Source: Pseudovibrio brasiliensis (GTDB taxonomy: Bacteria > Pseudomonadota > Alphaproteobacteria > Rhizobiales > Stappiaceae). From it: 64,000 nucleotides of DNA. The translations under genes and the position numbers were made by a program. This document shows, piece after piece, positions 27,960 through 38,100 of the stretch. Within the stretch, counting starts at the first letter, position 1. Each line of letters starts with the position of its first letter. The stretch covers positions 310,001 through 374,000 of the forward strand of contig NZ_CP074126.1 of the NCBI RefSeq assembly GCF_018282095.1, written 5' to 3'. The notes under the pieces are model-generated. The model ran no database searches and was not told where the DNA came from. It saw only the letters and a program-made list of their open reading frames with translations.

Positions 27960-29405
27960 TCAGGCTTGGGAGCCTGCTGGTTTCATTGGGGCATCATCTT
28001 GCGATGCCATGCCGCCTGAGACTTCTTCTGTTGCCTCAGCTGAAAGCTCCTCTGGCAGAATAAGGTTCAGCACAATCGCGATGAGTGCTGCTGGAAGCAA
28101 ACCGCTGGTCATCAAGATGCGTAGCGTGTCTGGAAGATACTGAACAGCTTTTGGGTCCAGCTGCAATCCAAGACCGATGGAAAGTGAGATTGCAAAGATC
28201 ACCATGTTCCTCCGGTTCCAGTTCACGTCAGAAAGCATGGAGACACCCGCAGCCACCACCATGCCAAACATGACAATCACACCGCCGCCAAGCACTTCAA
28301 TCGGAATGGTGCGGATGATCGCACCAACTTTTGGCACCAGCCCACATAGGATCAGGAACAGCGCCCCGATCGTCACCACGTGACGGCTCATAACGCCAGT
28401 CATCGCGATCAAGCCAACGTTCTGACTGAAGGACGTATTCGGCAAACCGCCAAAAACACCAGCAATCGCTGTCCCAAATCCGTCAGCATAAGTTGCCCCC
28501 TGGATTTCTTTATCAGTCGCTTCACGGCCTGCGCCGCCCTTGGTGATGCCGGAAACGTCTCCAACAGTTTCAACGGCACTCACAAACGCCATAAGGCAAA
28601 AGCCGATGATTGCAGCAAGGCTGAAGTCGAAGCCGTAAACAAATGGCATTGGCAGAGCAAAAGAAGCAGATCGGCTCACACTCGCAGCGACACCATCAAC
28701 GGTCACCATACCCACCATCATCGCATAAAGATAACCGGCAAGAATGCCGATCACGACGGCAGATACAGCGAGTATCCCACGGGCATAGAACTTGAGGCCG
28801 AGCGTCACAAGAATAACAATCAGCGCGGCTGACCAGTTGAGCATGCTGCCATACTCAGGCTTGCTAATCGCAGGTACGCCACCAGCCGCATACTGAATAC
28901 CCACTTTTACCAGCGCCAAACCAATCATGGTCACCACAAGACCAGTCACCAATGGTGGTAAGGCGAAACGGATACGGCCAATGAAAATTCCAAGGACAGC
29001 ATGAAATAAACCGCCAATGAGCACCCCGCCAAACAACGCTGGCAAAGCCTCAACACCTTTACCAGCAACAAGTGGGATCATGATTGGAATAAAAGCAAAG
29101 CTGGTGCCCTGAACAATGGGGAGCCGAGCCCCCACAGCGCCCATTCCGATAGTTTGAAAGAGTGTGGCGATCCCTGCGAAAAGCATGGACATCTGGATCA
29201 TGTAGGTCATGTCCGGAAAGCCCTGAGCGCCCGCATCAGAGCCAAATCCAAAACCGGCAGCCCCTGCAATGATGATAGCTGGCGTGACGTTTGAAACAAA
29301 CATGGCAAGTACGTGCTGAATGCCAAGCGGAACCGCCCTGTGTAAGGCAGGCGTATAGTTGGGATCACGCAGTTGTTCTGGTGTCCCGATGGAATTGCTG
29401 GTCAT
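27960..29405 (-). CDS. NCS2 family purine/xanthine/urate permease
   Basis: Nucleobase:cation symporter-2, 481 residues with about 12-14 membrane segments. The family signature is the PNTSFSQNVGLIAMTGV block (QNxGxxxxT). AGAAGFGFGSDAG and GTSFAFIPI are conserved segments. It is the third gene of the allE-allA-permease operon (30 bases after allA), so uptake of uric acid, xanthine or an allantoin precursor is likely. Confidence 0.9.
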   Translation of the reverse strand: MTSNSIGTPEQLRDPNYTPALHRAVPLGIQHVLAMFVSNVTPAIIIAGAAGFGFGSDAGAQGFPDMTYMIQMSMLFAGIATLFQTIGMGAVGARLPIVQGTSFAFIPIMIPLVAGKGVEALPALFGGVLIGGLFHAVLGIFIGRIRFALPPLVTGLVVTMIGLALVKVGIQYAAGGVPAISKPEYGSMLNWSAALIVILVTLGLKFYARGILAVSAVVIGILAGYLYAMMVGMVTVDGVAASVSRSASFALPMPFVYGFDFSLAAIIGFCLMAFVSAVETVGDVSGITKGGAGREATDKEIQGATYADGFGTAIAGVFGGLPNTSFSQNVGLIAMTGVMSRHVVTIGALFLILCGLVPKVGAIIRTIPIEVLGGGVIVMFGMVVAAGVSMLSDVNWNRRNMVIFAISLSIGLGLQLDPKAVQYLPDTLRILMTSGLLPAALIAIVLNLILPEELSAEATEEVSGGMASQDDAPMKPAGSQA

Positions 29406-29435
29406 TTAGTCCCCTCCTACTAATGACGCACAGTG

Positions 29436-29939
29436 TTATTCCGTTATCCGGTAGGCCTCCTTCAGCCAGTGTTCTTCTAGGTTGTTTCCGTCCCCAATCC
29501 GGTCGACAACGGCGAACAGTCCTGAACCTTTGATGGGGGTCAGGACGCCGTGCCATGTATTGCGTTTGATATTGATGGATTGAGTCGCACTCGCCAAAAA
29601 CGCGCGTGGGTGTGAAGGCCGTCCACCTTCATCCTCTGCAACGATGACGAGATATTCCGATTGCGCCATGGGAATAAAGCATTGCGATCCCAAGGGATGC
29701 CGCTCCAGCATAGTCAGTGTGTGAGGCAAGCTGCGTAGCTTAGCTTGAAACAGGCTCACACCCGCGCGTCCGCCAATAAACTCGACGCCCGCCAGATCAG
29801 TAAAGCGCTCACATCTGCCTTCATTGATCAGGATGGGCGATGTCATACCAGCCTCAATCAGCTCGCCATACGGAGCGAAGGCCTCAGCAGTGAGCTTCTC
29901 AATCCTGATAGTGCGCTCTGTGGTGACCTGATCACTCAT
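29436..29939 (-). CDS. allA: Ureidoglycolate lyase AllA
   Basis: Splits ureidoglycolate into glyoxylate and urea, 167 residues. The family segments are EAFAPYGELIEAG, LERHPLGSQCFIPM and NTWHGVLTPI. It begins six bases after the allE stop. It works directly after ureidoglycolate formation in purine breakdown. Confidence 0.92.
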   Translation of the reverse strand: MSDQVTTERTIRIEKLTAEAFAPYGELIEAGMTSPILINEGRCERFTDLAGVEFIGGRAGVSLFQAKLRSLPHTLTMLERHPLGSQCFIPMAQSEYLVIVAEDEGGRPSHPRAFLASATQSINIKRNTWHGVLTPIKGSGLFAVVDRIGDGNNLEEHWLKEAYRITE

Positions 29940-29945
29940 GGCTGA

Positions 29946-30830
29946 TCACCTTTGAAACGAGCCAAGAGGAGCATGGCGGTTCACGTCTTTGTAAAGCAGA
30001 TAGCGGAAACGGCCCGGACCGCCAGCATAACAAGCTTGCGGACAGAAGGCGCGCAGCCACATGAAGTCACCAGCCTCCACTTCAACCCAGTCATTGTTGA
30101 GCCGGTAAACAGCCTTACCATCCAAAACATACAGGCCGTGCTCCATCACGTGGGTCTCTGCAAACGGGATACAGCCACCGGGCTCAAAGTTAACGATGTT
30201 GACGTGCATATCGTGGCGCATGTCATTGGGGTCTACAAAGCGAGTGGTGGTCCAGGCACCGTTGGTGTCCGGCATCGGGGCGACCACAGCGTTCTTCTCG
30301 TGTGTGAACAGCGCATCAGGTTTTGGAATGCCCTCAACCGCCTCATAACGTTTACGAACCCAATGAAACACGGCTGGCATAGAGCCGTTATTGCAAACTT
30401 CATAGTCTGCACCAGCGGGCAAATAGGCATAACCACCCTCTGTCAGCGTAAATGGCTCATTTCCCAGCGTGATTGTGATCTCACCCTGAACAACAAACAT
30501 AACCCCTTGCGCCTCTGGATCTGGCTCAGGCTTGAGGGAGCCTCCATCAGGTTGAACTTCCATGATGTACTGAGAAAAGGTCTCCGCAAAGCCAGAGAGT
30601 GGGCGGGCTATGATCCAGGCGCGTGTCTTTTCCCAGAAAGGCAGATTTGATGTTACAATATCGCGCATGACGCCTTTGGGAATGACAGCATACGCATTGG
30701 TGAACACTGCCCGGTCCGTCATGACTTGCGTTTGTGGTGGCAAGCCACCTGAGGGAGCATAGAATGACGAAGGCGACATACCTTCAGAAGGCGCATTAAA
30801 GACGCGAGGGGGCAGTGTTTGGGTACTCAT
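29946..30830 (-). CDS. allE: (S)-ureidoglycine aminohydrolase, bicupin
   Basis: Releases ammonia from ureidoglycine to form ureidoglycolate, 294 residues. It has two cupin domains, the second with the metal-site pattern HVMEHGLYVLDGKAVY and the Gln/His region FCPQACYAGG. First gene of the allE-allA-permease operon. Allantoinase and allantoate amidohydrolase are not in this window. Confidence 0.9.
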   Translation of the reverse strand: MSTQTLPPRVFNAPSEGMSPSSFYAPSGGLPPQTQVMTDRAVFTNAYAVIPKGVMRDIVTSNLPFWEKTRAWIIARPLSGFAETFSQYIMEVQPDGGSLKPEPDPEAQGVMFVVQGEITITLGNEPFTLTEGGYAYLPAGADYEVCNNGSMPAVFHWVRKRYEAVEGIPKPDALFTHEKNAVVAPMPDTNGAWTTTRFVDPNDMRHDMHVNIVNFEPGGCIPFAETHVMEHGLYVLDGKAVYRLNNDWVEVEAGDFMWLRAFCPQACYAGGPGRFRYLLYKDVNRHAPLGSFQR

Positions 30831-31143
30831 AGTTTATGCTTGTTCCTTCTACGACGCTCCTGCACACAAGAGGTGAGAGAGCGAAGCAACCCGAATTGAT
30901 TGAATTCCTTGCCAGGAGGAGGTGCTCTCGTCGGATTAGGGACCGACGTAGCAATGTTTGAGACACTGGGCATACGTGCTGGCATAAACCGTGTCCTGAA
31001 AGCTCATCAGCTGGCAGGCCCACCAAACTCCTCCCAACTATAAGTTTAGCCCAATAAATGAATTGCATTATCAAATAAATTTTGAAAGTGTTTCGCGATT
31101 ACTAAGAAAAACAAGGGCCTAAAGCTGCTCTCAAGGAGTAACT
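30831..31143. other. Gap of 313 bases upstream of allE
   Basis: It must hold the allE promoter and the 3' end of the LysR transcript. No convincing gene or strong hairpin seen; a 92-codon frame here overlaps allE and has no recognisable motif. Confidence 0.5.
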
Positions 31144-32085
31144 TTAACCGTTTTGCATATGAGTAGCGTATTGAGAACTCTTGTCTTTTAGGTATGCCTT
31201 CAACCGTGCGCTTACAAATTTGAGAAACAGCCGGATCTTAGGATCTTGATAGCGTCGATGTGGGAACAGGCATGCCAGATGCACATTGGAAGGAGGGGTG
31301 GCTGTACAGATGGCAACAAGATCACCGCTGAGCAAGTGGTCCACCACATCAAACAATGGTGCGTTGATGATGCCATGATGCTCCAGTGCCCAGTTTACAA
31401 GTACATCACCATCATCAGAGGTGAACGGACCTCCCACCGCAAAGCTTTGTTTGCCTTCTGCAGTTTGTAAAACCCAGCGATTTTCAGAGGAGCCGGGGAA
31501 CTGCAGCAGCAAGCAGTCGTGCTTACCGTGCTGCAAGTCTGCTCCTTGTTTCGGCTCTCCACGACAGTTCAGATAAGAAGGTGAAGCACACAATATACGC
31601 GGGCAATCCAGCAGGTTTTTCAGCCTCATTTCAGAGTTTGGCAACTGTCCCAGAATGAATGCCAGATCCAGCCCTTCTCCCGTGATGTTAAGTGGGCGGT
31701 CGGATAGCCTTAGGCGTACGTGGATCTCTGGGTATGTCTCATGAAATTCAGGAATAAGCGGTGCGATCAAACGTCGCCCTATGCCCAGTGGTGCGGATAT
31801 GAAGATCGAACCACGAGGAGTGTTCGTCACCTCATGGACAGCAGCTTCGGCCACTTCCATCGCCTCCAGCATCTTGCGGGCACCAGGGTAAAAAATGCTA
31901 CCTTGCTCAGTGGGTTGGATTGTACGAGTGGTGCGGTTGAACAAGCGAATACCAAGGTGCTTCTCAAGCTCTCCAATGCGTGAAGAAGCCACTGCTGGAG
32001 ACACATGCATATCCCGCGCCGCAGCAGACATGCTGCCAAGCTCAAACACACGCACGAACATCCTGACATTGTTGATGTAAGACAT
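31144..32085 (-). CDS. LysR family transcriptional regulator
   Basis: 313 residues. The N-terminal winged helix (about 1-62) contains SMSAAARDMHVSPAVASSRI and the linker LFNRTTRTIQPTEQG; a type 2 periplasmic-binding effector domain follows. It lies upstream of the allE operon on the same strand and divergent from narK1, so its target could be either. LysR factors usually control the divergent gene, but a nitrate-respiration role would be unusual. Confidence 0.92.
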   Translation of the reverse strand: MSYINNVRMFVRVFELGSMSAAARDMHVSPAVASSRIGELEKHLGIRLFNRTTRTIQPTEQGSIFYPGARKMLEAMEVAEAAVHEVTNTPRGSIFISAPLGIGRRLIAPLIPEFHETYPEIHVRLRLSDRPLNITGEGLDLAFILGQLPNSEMRLKNLLDCPRILCASPSYLNCRGEPKQGADLQHGKHDCLLLQFPGSSENRWVLQTAEGKQSFAVGGPFTSDDGDVLVNWALEHHGIINAPLFDVVDHLLSGDLVAICTATPPSNVHLACLFPHRRYQDPKIRLFLKFVSARLKAYLKDKSSQYATHMQNG

Positions 32086-32186
32086 TGCTTTATCTTCGAA
32101 ATCCCCGCCTCAAACAGAAACATATCAGCATCACAGTGCTCTGGATAGGCGTTTTTCGTCGTAGGCAGGGTAGAAATAAAACATAG

Positions 32187-32246
32187 TTTTACTCCAAGTT
32201 GTATTTCAATTTTACTCGTTTAGTCTTGTTCTTTCTAGGTGTTACT
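32187..32246. promoter_or_regulatory. TTACTC direct repeats between LysR and narK1
   Basis: TTTTACTC at 32187-32194 and 32210-32217 (23 bases apart) and TTACTC at 32241-32246 lie in the 234-base divergent gap. They may be regulator-binding half-sites. No consensus FNR/DNR box (TTGAT-N4-ATCAA) was seen upstream of narK1. Confidence 0.3.
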
Positions 32247-32319
32247 CTACTTTTGAGTGCTAATGCTCCTGAGATTCTATGTGGATTGTCTTACCTGCTA
32301 GAATTCAGGAACAAATACT

Positions 32320-33666
32320 ATGCATTCACTTGAGGGTGTTACTCGCTCAGATCAATACAGAGCATTGGGGCTCAGTACCTTTGCTTTTACTGTCTGCTTT
32401 GCAGTTTGGACCATTTTCTCCATCATCGGCGTACGGATCAAAGGCGAATTAGGCCTGTCAGATACGCAATTCGGCCTGCTGGTCGCGACCCCGGTACTTA
32501 CCGGTTCTGTCAGCCGTATTTTCCTAGGAGTCTGGACAGAACAATTCGGTGGTCGAATTATGTTCCCGCTGCAGATGCTCATCACAGCTGTCTGTGTCTG
32601 GCTGCTTACCTCAGTGCAAACCTATGAAGTCTTTCTTTTAGCCGCCCTGGGCCTCGGATTGGCCGGCGGCTCTTTTATTATCGGGGTTGCCTACGTCTCG
32701 CAGTGGTTTGAAAAAGAGAAGCAAGGCACCGCTCTTGGTATCTTTGGTGCGGGCAATGTCGGCGCTGCCGTCACCAACTTTGTAGCTCCCTTTCTCGTTG
32801 TCGCTGTTGGATGGGAAGGCACTGCCCGCGTCTACGCCATTGTTTTGGCCGTCACAGCAGTTCTATTCTATTTGATCAGTAAGGATGACCCTGCCCAGCA
32901 AGAGCGGAAGAAAGAAGGTAAGCAAGCCGTCTCCACAGCGGAGCAACTTGCGCCACTTAAGAACCTCCAAGTTTGGCGCTTTGCAACCTATTACTTCTTT
33001 GTCTTCGGTGCCTTCGTGGCACTCGCGTCATTCTTGCCGAGATATTACACCGGCGCCTATGGACTAGAACTGACAACGGCTGGTGTATTCGCCGGCCTTT
33101 ATTCATTGCCAGGGTCTGTTTTCCGGGCGCTGGGCGGTTGGATGTCTGACAAGTGGGGTGCCCGCTTTGTCATGTATCTTACCTTCATCGTCTCGCTCAT
33201 CTGCCTGTTCTTGCTCAGCTATCCAGAAACCTCTTATGTCGTCAGCGGCATCGAAGGTCCGATTGAGTTCACCTTCGGCCTTGGTGTTGGAGCATTTGTC
33301 TCCGTAACCGTTGTCCTCGGTTTCGTCATGAGCCTTGGCAAAGCGGCAGTCTACAAACACATCCCGGTTTACTACCCGTATCACGTCGGTGCTGTGGGTG
33401 GACTTGTTGGTATGATTGGTGGTCTTGGCGGTTTCTTTCTCCCAATCGCCTTCGGCATTCTGTTGGACTGGACTGGCGTTTGGACAGCCCCCTTCATGCT
33501 CCTTTTCATCATCGTCGCCGTCTCAACCGTGTGGATGCATGTTGCCATCCGCAGAATGGAGCGCAAGCGTTACCCAGAATTACAAGAGGAAACCGATCTT
33601 TCTGATCTTCCGGAAGAGCCTGTCGAAGGCCCTGACGGACCAGCAAGTGCAGACAAATACCCATAA
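32320..33666 (+). CDS. Nitrate/nitrite MFS transporter, NarK1 type
   Basis: 448 residues, about 12 membrane segments, MFS fold. FLGVWTEQFGGRIMFPL is the loop 2-3 MFS motif, and FGAGNVGAAVTNF is the nitrate signature region. NarK1-type proteins import nitrate with protons. It leads the cluster narK1-narK2-narGHJI. In Paracoccus the two NarK types are fused into one protein; here they are separate adjacent genes (61 bases apart). Confidence 0.9.
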   Translation: MHSLEGVTRSDQYRALGLSTFAFTVCFAVWTIFSIIGVRIKGELGLSDTQFGLLVATPVLTGSVSRIFLGVWTEQFGGRIMFPLQMLITAVCVWLLTSVQTYEVFLLAALGLGLAGGSFIIGVAYVSQWFEKEKQGTALGIFGAGNVGAAVTNFVAPFLVVAVGWEGTARVYAIVLAVTAVLFYLISKDDPAQQERKKEGKQAVSTAEQLAPLKNLQVWRFATYYFFVFGAFVALASFLPRYYTGAYGLELTTAGVFAGLYSLPGSVFRALGGWMSDKWGARFVMYLTFIVSLICLFLLSYPETSYVVSGIEGPIEFTFGLGVGAFVSVTVVLGFVMSLGKAAVYKHIPVYYPYHVGAVGGLVGMIGGLGGFFLPIAFGILLDWTGVWTAPFMLLFIIVAVSTVWMHVAIRRMERKRYPELQEETDLSDLPEEPVEGPDGPASADKYP

Positions 33667-33727
33667 CCAGCGAAGCCCTTTCTGGACACCGGTCTAGGGA
33701 GGGCATGTAGCCAAAAGGAATAAATGT

Positions 33728-35113
33728 ATGTCTGATGATAAAACCCAAGCAGGGCACACACTCATTGATTGGAGGCCGGACGAACCGGATTTTTGGGAAA
33801 CCAAAGGCAAGGCGATTGCCTCACGAAACCTTTGGATCTCAATTCCAGCTTTGCTACTGGCATTCTCTGTGTGGCTGGTGTGGAGTGTTGTTGTTGCAAG
33901 ACTTCCTGCCATTGGGTTTGATTACACAACAGACGAGCTTTTCCTTCTGGCAGCGTTGCCAGGCCTTTCCGGCGCGACGCTCAGGATCTTCTATTCTTTC
34001 ATGGTGCCGATCTTCGGTGGCCGCCTCTGGACAACGCTGACCACCGCCTCACTCCTCTTGCCTGCTTTGGGCATCGGCTATGCTGTTCAGGACCCTGAGA
34101 CGCCTTATGCGATCTTCCTGCTTTTGGCATTGCTGTGTGGCTTCGGTGGTGGCAACTTCGCGTCTTCCATGGCCAACATCGCTTTCTTCTATCCGAAGAA
34201 AGAGAAGGGCAATGCGCTCGCACTCAATGCTGGCCTCGGGAACCTTGGCGTATCTGTCATGCAGTTTGTTGTCCCGCTTGTCATCACCGCAGGTGTTTTC
34301 GGTGCGATTGGTGGAGCTCCACAAGTCCTTGAAGACGGATCGCAACTCTGGATCCAGAACGCTGGCTTTATTTGGGTTCCTTTCCTCGTCTTGGCGACAC
34401 TGGCAGCATGGTTCGGCATGAACGATATCGCCGACGCAAAGGCGAGCTTCAAAGAGCAATCCATCATCTTCTCCAGAGCGCATAACTGGATCATGTGTAT
34501 CCTCTACACAGGTACATTCGGTAGCTTCATCGGTTACTCCGCAGGCTTCCCGCTACTTATGAAAACCCAGTTTCCGGAAGTGAATGCACTTTCCTATGCG
34601 TTCCTCGGACCGCTTGTAGGCGCATTGTCCCGTGCAGGCACGGGTTGGGTTTCAGATAAGTATGGCGGTGGCCGCGTAACCTTCTGGACCTTCCTCTTTA
34701 TGGCCGTGGCCGTTGGCGGTGTACTGTTCTTCTTATCGATCAAAACAGAGCCAGGTGCTTTCTGGGGTTTCTTTGCCTGCTTCATGGCGCTGTTCTTCCT
34801 GACTGGTGTGGGCAACGCTTCCACCTTCCAGATGATCCCAACCATCATGCGTCAACAGGTCGGCCTCTTGATGCCAGAGCTGGATGCAACAGCTCATTTG
34901 CGCCAGTCAGAGCGTGAGAGTGCAGCAATCATCGCGTTTACCTCTGCCATCGCAGCCTATGGTGCCTTCTTCATCCCCAAAGCCTACGGCACATCCATCG
35001 CCTACACCGGTGGACCTGATGCAGCGCTTTGGGCCTTCGGCATCTTCTACGTGATCTGTCTGGTGATCACTTGGTTCTTCTACACCCGCAAGGGTGCATC
35101 CGTTCCGTGCTAA
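33728..35113 (+). CDS. Nitrate/nitrite antiporter, NarK2 type
   Basis: 461 residues, about 12 membrane segments. GGGNFASSMANIAFFYPKKE followed by LNAGLGNLGVSVMQF is the characteristic nitrate-porter signature. NarK2-type proteins exchange external nitrate for internal nitrite, which matters because NarG reduces nitrate in the cytoplasm. It precedes narG by 25 bases. Confidence 0.93.
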   Translation: MSDDKTQAGHTLIDWRPDEPDFWETKGKAIASRNLWISIPALLLAFSVWLVWSVVVARLPAIGFDYTTDELFLLAALPGLSGATLRIFYSFMVPIFGGRLWTTLTTASLLLPALGIGYAVQDPETPYAIFLLLALLCGFGGGNFASSMANIAFFYPKKEKGNALALNAGLGNLGVSVMQFVVPLVITAGVFGAIGGAPQVLEDGSQLWIQNAGFIWVPFLVLATLAAWFGMNDIADAKASFKEQSIIFSRAHNWIMCILYTGTFGSFIGYSAGFPLLMKTQFPEVNALSYAFLGPLVGALSRAGTGWVSDKYGGGRVTFWTFLFMAVAVGGVLFFLSIKTEPGAFWGFFACFMALFFLTGVGNASTFQMIPTIMRQQVGLLMPELDATAHLRQSERESAAIIAFTSAIAAYGAFFIPKAYGTSIAYTGGPDAALWAFGIFYVICLVITWFFYTRKGASVPC

Positions 35114-35138
35114 GCAAATAAAGTGAAGGGCATTTCTG

Positions 35139-38100
35139 ATGTCTCTACTCCTCGATAAACTGAATTTTTTCGCAAAACAGGACACTGGTACCTTTGCAAA
35201 CGGGCACGGTGTTACGACGAACGAAAACAGAAACTGGGAAGACAGCTATCGAAAGCGATGGCAGTACGACAAAATCGTGCGCTCAACCCACGGTGTGAAC
35301 TGTACAGGCTCCTGCTCCTGGAAGATCTACGTGAAGGGCGGGATCATCACATGGGAAACCCAGCAAACGGATTACCCGCGCACCCGTCCGGATTTGCCAA
35401 ACCATGAGCCGCGCGGTTGCTCCCGTGGTGCCAGCTACAGTTGGTACATCTACTCCGCAAACCGCGTAAAACACCCACTAATTCGCTCCCGCCTTATCAA
35501 GCTGTGGCGCAAAGAGCGTACGGTGAAGTCACCTGTGGCAGCGTGGACTGCCATCCAGGAAGACCCAGCCAAGCGTTCAGACTACATGAAGGTGCGCGGA
35601 CACGGTGGTTTCGTGCGGGCCACATGGGAAGAGGTCAACGAAATCATCGCGGCAGCAAATGCTTACACCGCGAAGAAATGGGGACCAGACCGTGTTGTTG
35701 GTTTCTCGCCAATTCCGGCTATGTCCATGATTTCTTATGCAGCTGGTACGCGTTACCTGTCACTACTCGGCGGCACTTGCATGTCGTTCTACGACTGGTA
35801 CTGCGACCTGCCACCAGCCTCACCGCAGACATGGGGTGAGCAAACAGACGTGCCAGAATCCGCTGATTGGTACAACGCTGGCTTCCTGATGCTGTGGGGC
35901 TCCAACGTTCCGCAGACACGAACTCCAGATGCGCACTTCTACACCGAGGTTCGCTACAAAGGCACCAAGTCAGTTGTGGTCTCACCAGACTACTCAGAGG
36001 CTGCAAAGTTCTCAGACCTCTGGCTCCATCCAAAGCAAGGCACAGATGCAGCGCTGGCGATGGCCATGGGCCACGTCATTTTGCGGGAATATCATTTAGA
36101 CAGGCAGGCGGATTACTTCGAAGAGTACTGCCGCAAATATTCCGATATGCCTCTGCTGGTTCGCCTCGTTAAAAAAGACGGCAAGTACATCCCGGAACGC
36201 CTCGTTAGAGCCTCCGAGTTTGCTGACAAGCTAGGCGAAGAAAACAATCCGGAATGGAAGACCGTTGCCATTGATCGCAAATCGAAGAAGGTTGTGGTCC
36301 CTCATGGCTCCATCGGCTTCCGTTGGGGCGAAAAAGGCAAGTGGAACCTGGAAGAGAAGGACGGTGCAGGCAAAGATACGGATCTTGCCATGTCCTTCAT
36401 CGACAAAGCCGATCACGATGAGATCGCTGAAGTTGCCTTTCCATACTTCGGCAATCTCGAGCACGATCACTTTGAAGGCACCAACCATGACAGCGTCATG
36501 GTCCGCAAGGTTCCCGTCAAAAAGCTCAAGCTGACAGAAGGCGAAACACTCGTTGCATCTGTGTTTGATTTGTTCGTCGCAAACTACGGGCTGGACCGCG
36601 GTCTGGATGATCCAAACTCCGCTAAATCCTACGATGAAGAGCTGCCTTACACACCTGCATGGGCAGAGAAGATCACCGGTGTTCCTAAAGATCACATCAT
36701 CACAACCGCCCGCGAGTTTGCGACTAATGCGGAGAAGACCAACGGACGCTCCATGGTCATCCTCGGTGCCGGTCTGAACCACTGGTACCACATGGACATG
36801 AACTATCGCGGCATCATCAATCTGTTGGTGATGTGCGGCTGTGTCGGTCAGTCTGGTGGTGGCTGGAGCCACTATGTGGGACAGGAAAAACTCCGCCCAC
36901 AAACCGGCTGGACAGCTCTTGCATTTGCCTTGGACTGGGCCCGCCCACCACGGCATATGAACTCCACCTCCTTCTTCTACGCACACACCGATCAGTGGCG
37001 CTATGAAACGTTGAAGGTGGACGAAATTCTATCGCCAACGGCTCCAGAAGGTGACTGGAACGCATCGCTGATTGACTACAACATCCGTGCTGAACGGATG
37101 GGATGGTTGCCATCAGCGCCTCAACTCCAAACCAACTCACTTCAGGTCGCCAAAGACGCAGAAGCAAGCGGTAAAGACGCAAAAGACTATGTTGCTCAGG
37201 AACTGAAATCAGGCAGCCTGAAACTGTCCTGTGAAGACCCGGATAACGAAGCCAACTGGCCGCGTAACCTGTTTGTCTGGCGCTCCAATCTGCTGGGCTC
37301 CTCCGGTAAAGGCCATGAGTACTTCCTTCGCCACTTACTTGGTACCGAACATGGTGTTCTGGGCAAAGATCTGGGAGAAGAAGGCCGTCAGCGCGCCAAG
37401 GAAGCTGTCTGGCATGACAATGCACCAGAAGGAAAGCTCGACCTGCTGGTCACGCTGGACTTCCGCATGTCCACCACAGCGGTCTACTCCGATATCGTGC
37501 TGCCAACAGCAACATGGTACGAGAAAAACGACCTCAACACCTCTGATATGCACCCCTTCATACACCCACTTTCCAGCGCAGCTGATCCTGCTTGGGAAGC
37601 TCGTAGTGACTGGGAAATCTTCAAGGGCATTGCCAAGTCATTTTCTGAGGTTTCTCAGGAAGTCCTCGGCAAGGAAAAGGACGTCGTTCTTGTCCCGATC
37701 CTGCATGATACCGCAGGTGAGATTGCCCAGCCATTTGATGTAGAGGACTGGAAGAAAGGCGATATCGAGCCGCAGCCGGGCAAGACAATGCCAAACGTTG
37801 TGGTGATTGAGCGTGATTATCCAAACGTCTACAAGCGCTTCACAGCCCTTGGCCCGTTGATGGACAAGCTCGGCAATGGTGGTAAAGGCATCAGCTGGAA
37901 CACCGAGCACGAAGTTGAACTCCTCAAAGGCCTCAATGGTGAGGTTCTGGAAGACGGCCCAACCAAAGGCTTTGCGAAGATTGAGACAGACATCGACGCA
38001 ACTGAGGTCGTCCTGTCTCTGGCTCCGGAAACCAACGGTGAAGTTGCCGTGAAAGCATGGGCTGCGCTCTCCGAGTTCACCGGTAGAGACCACACCCACC

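Noticed and set aside
30796-31074. 92-codon minus-strand frame overlapping the allE start
   Set aside because: Overlaps allE, lacks motifs and occupies the promoter region.
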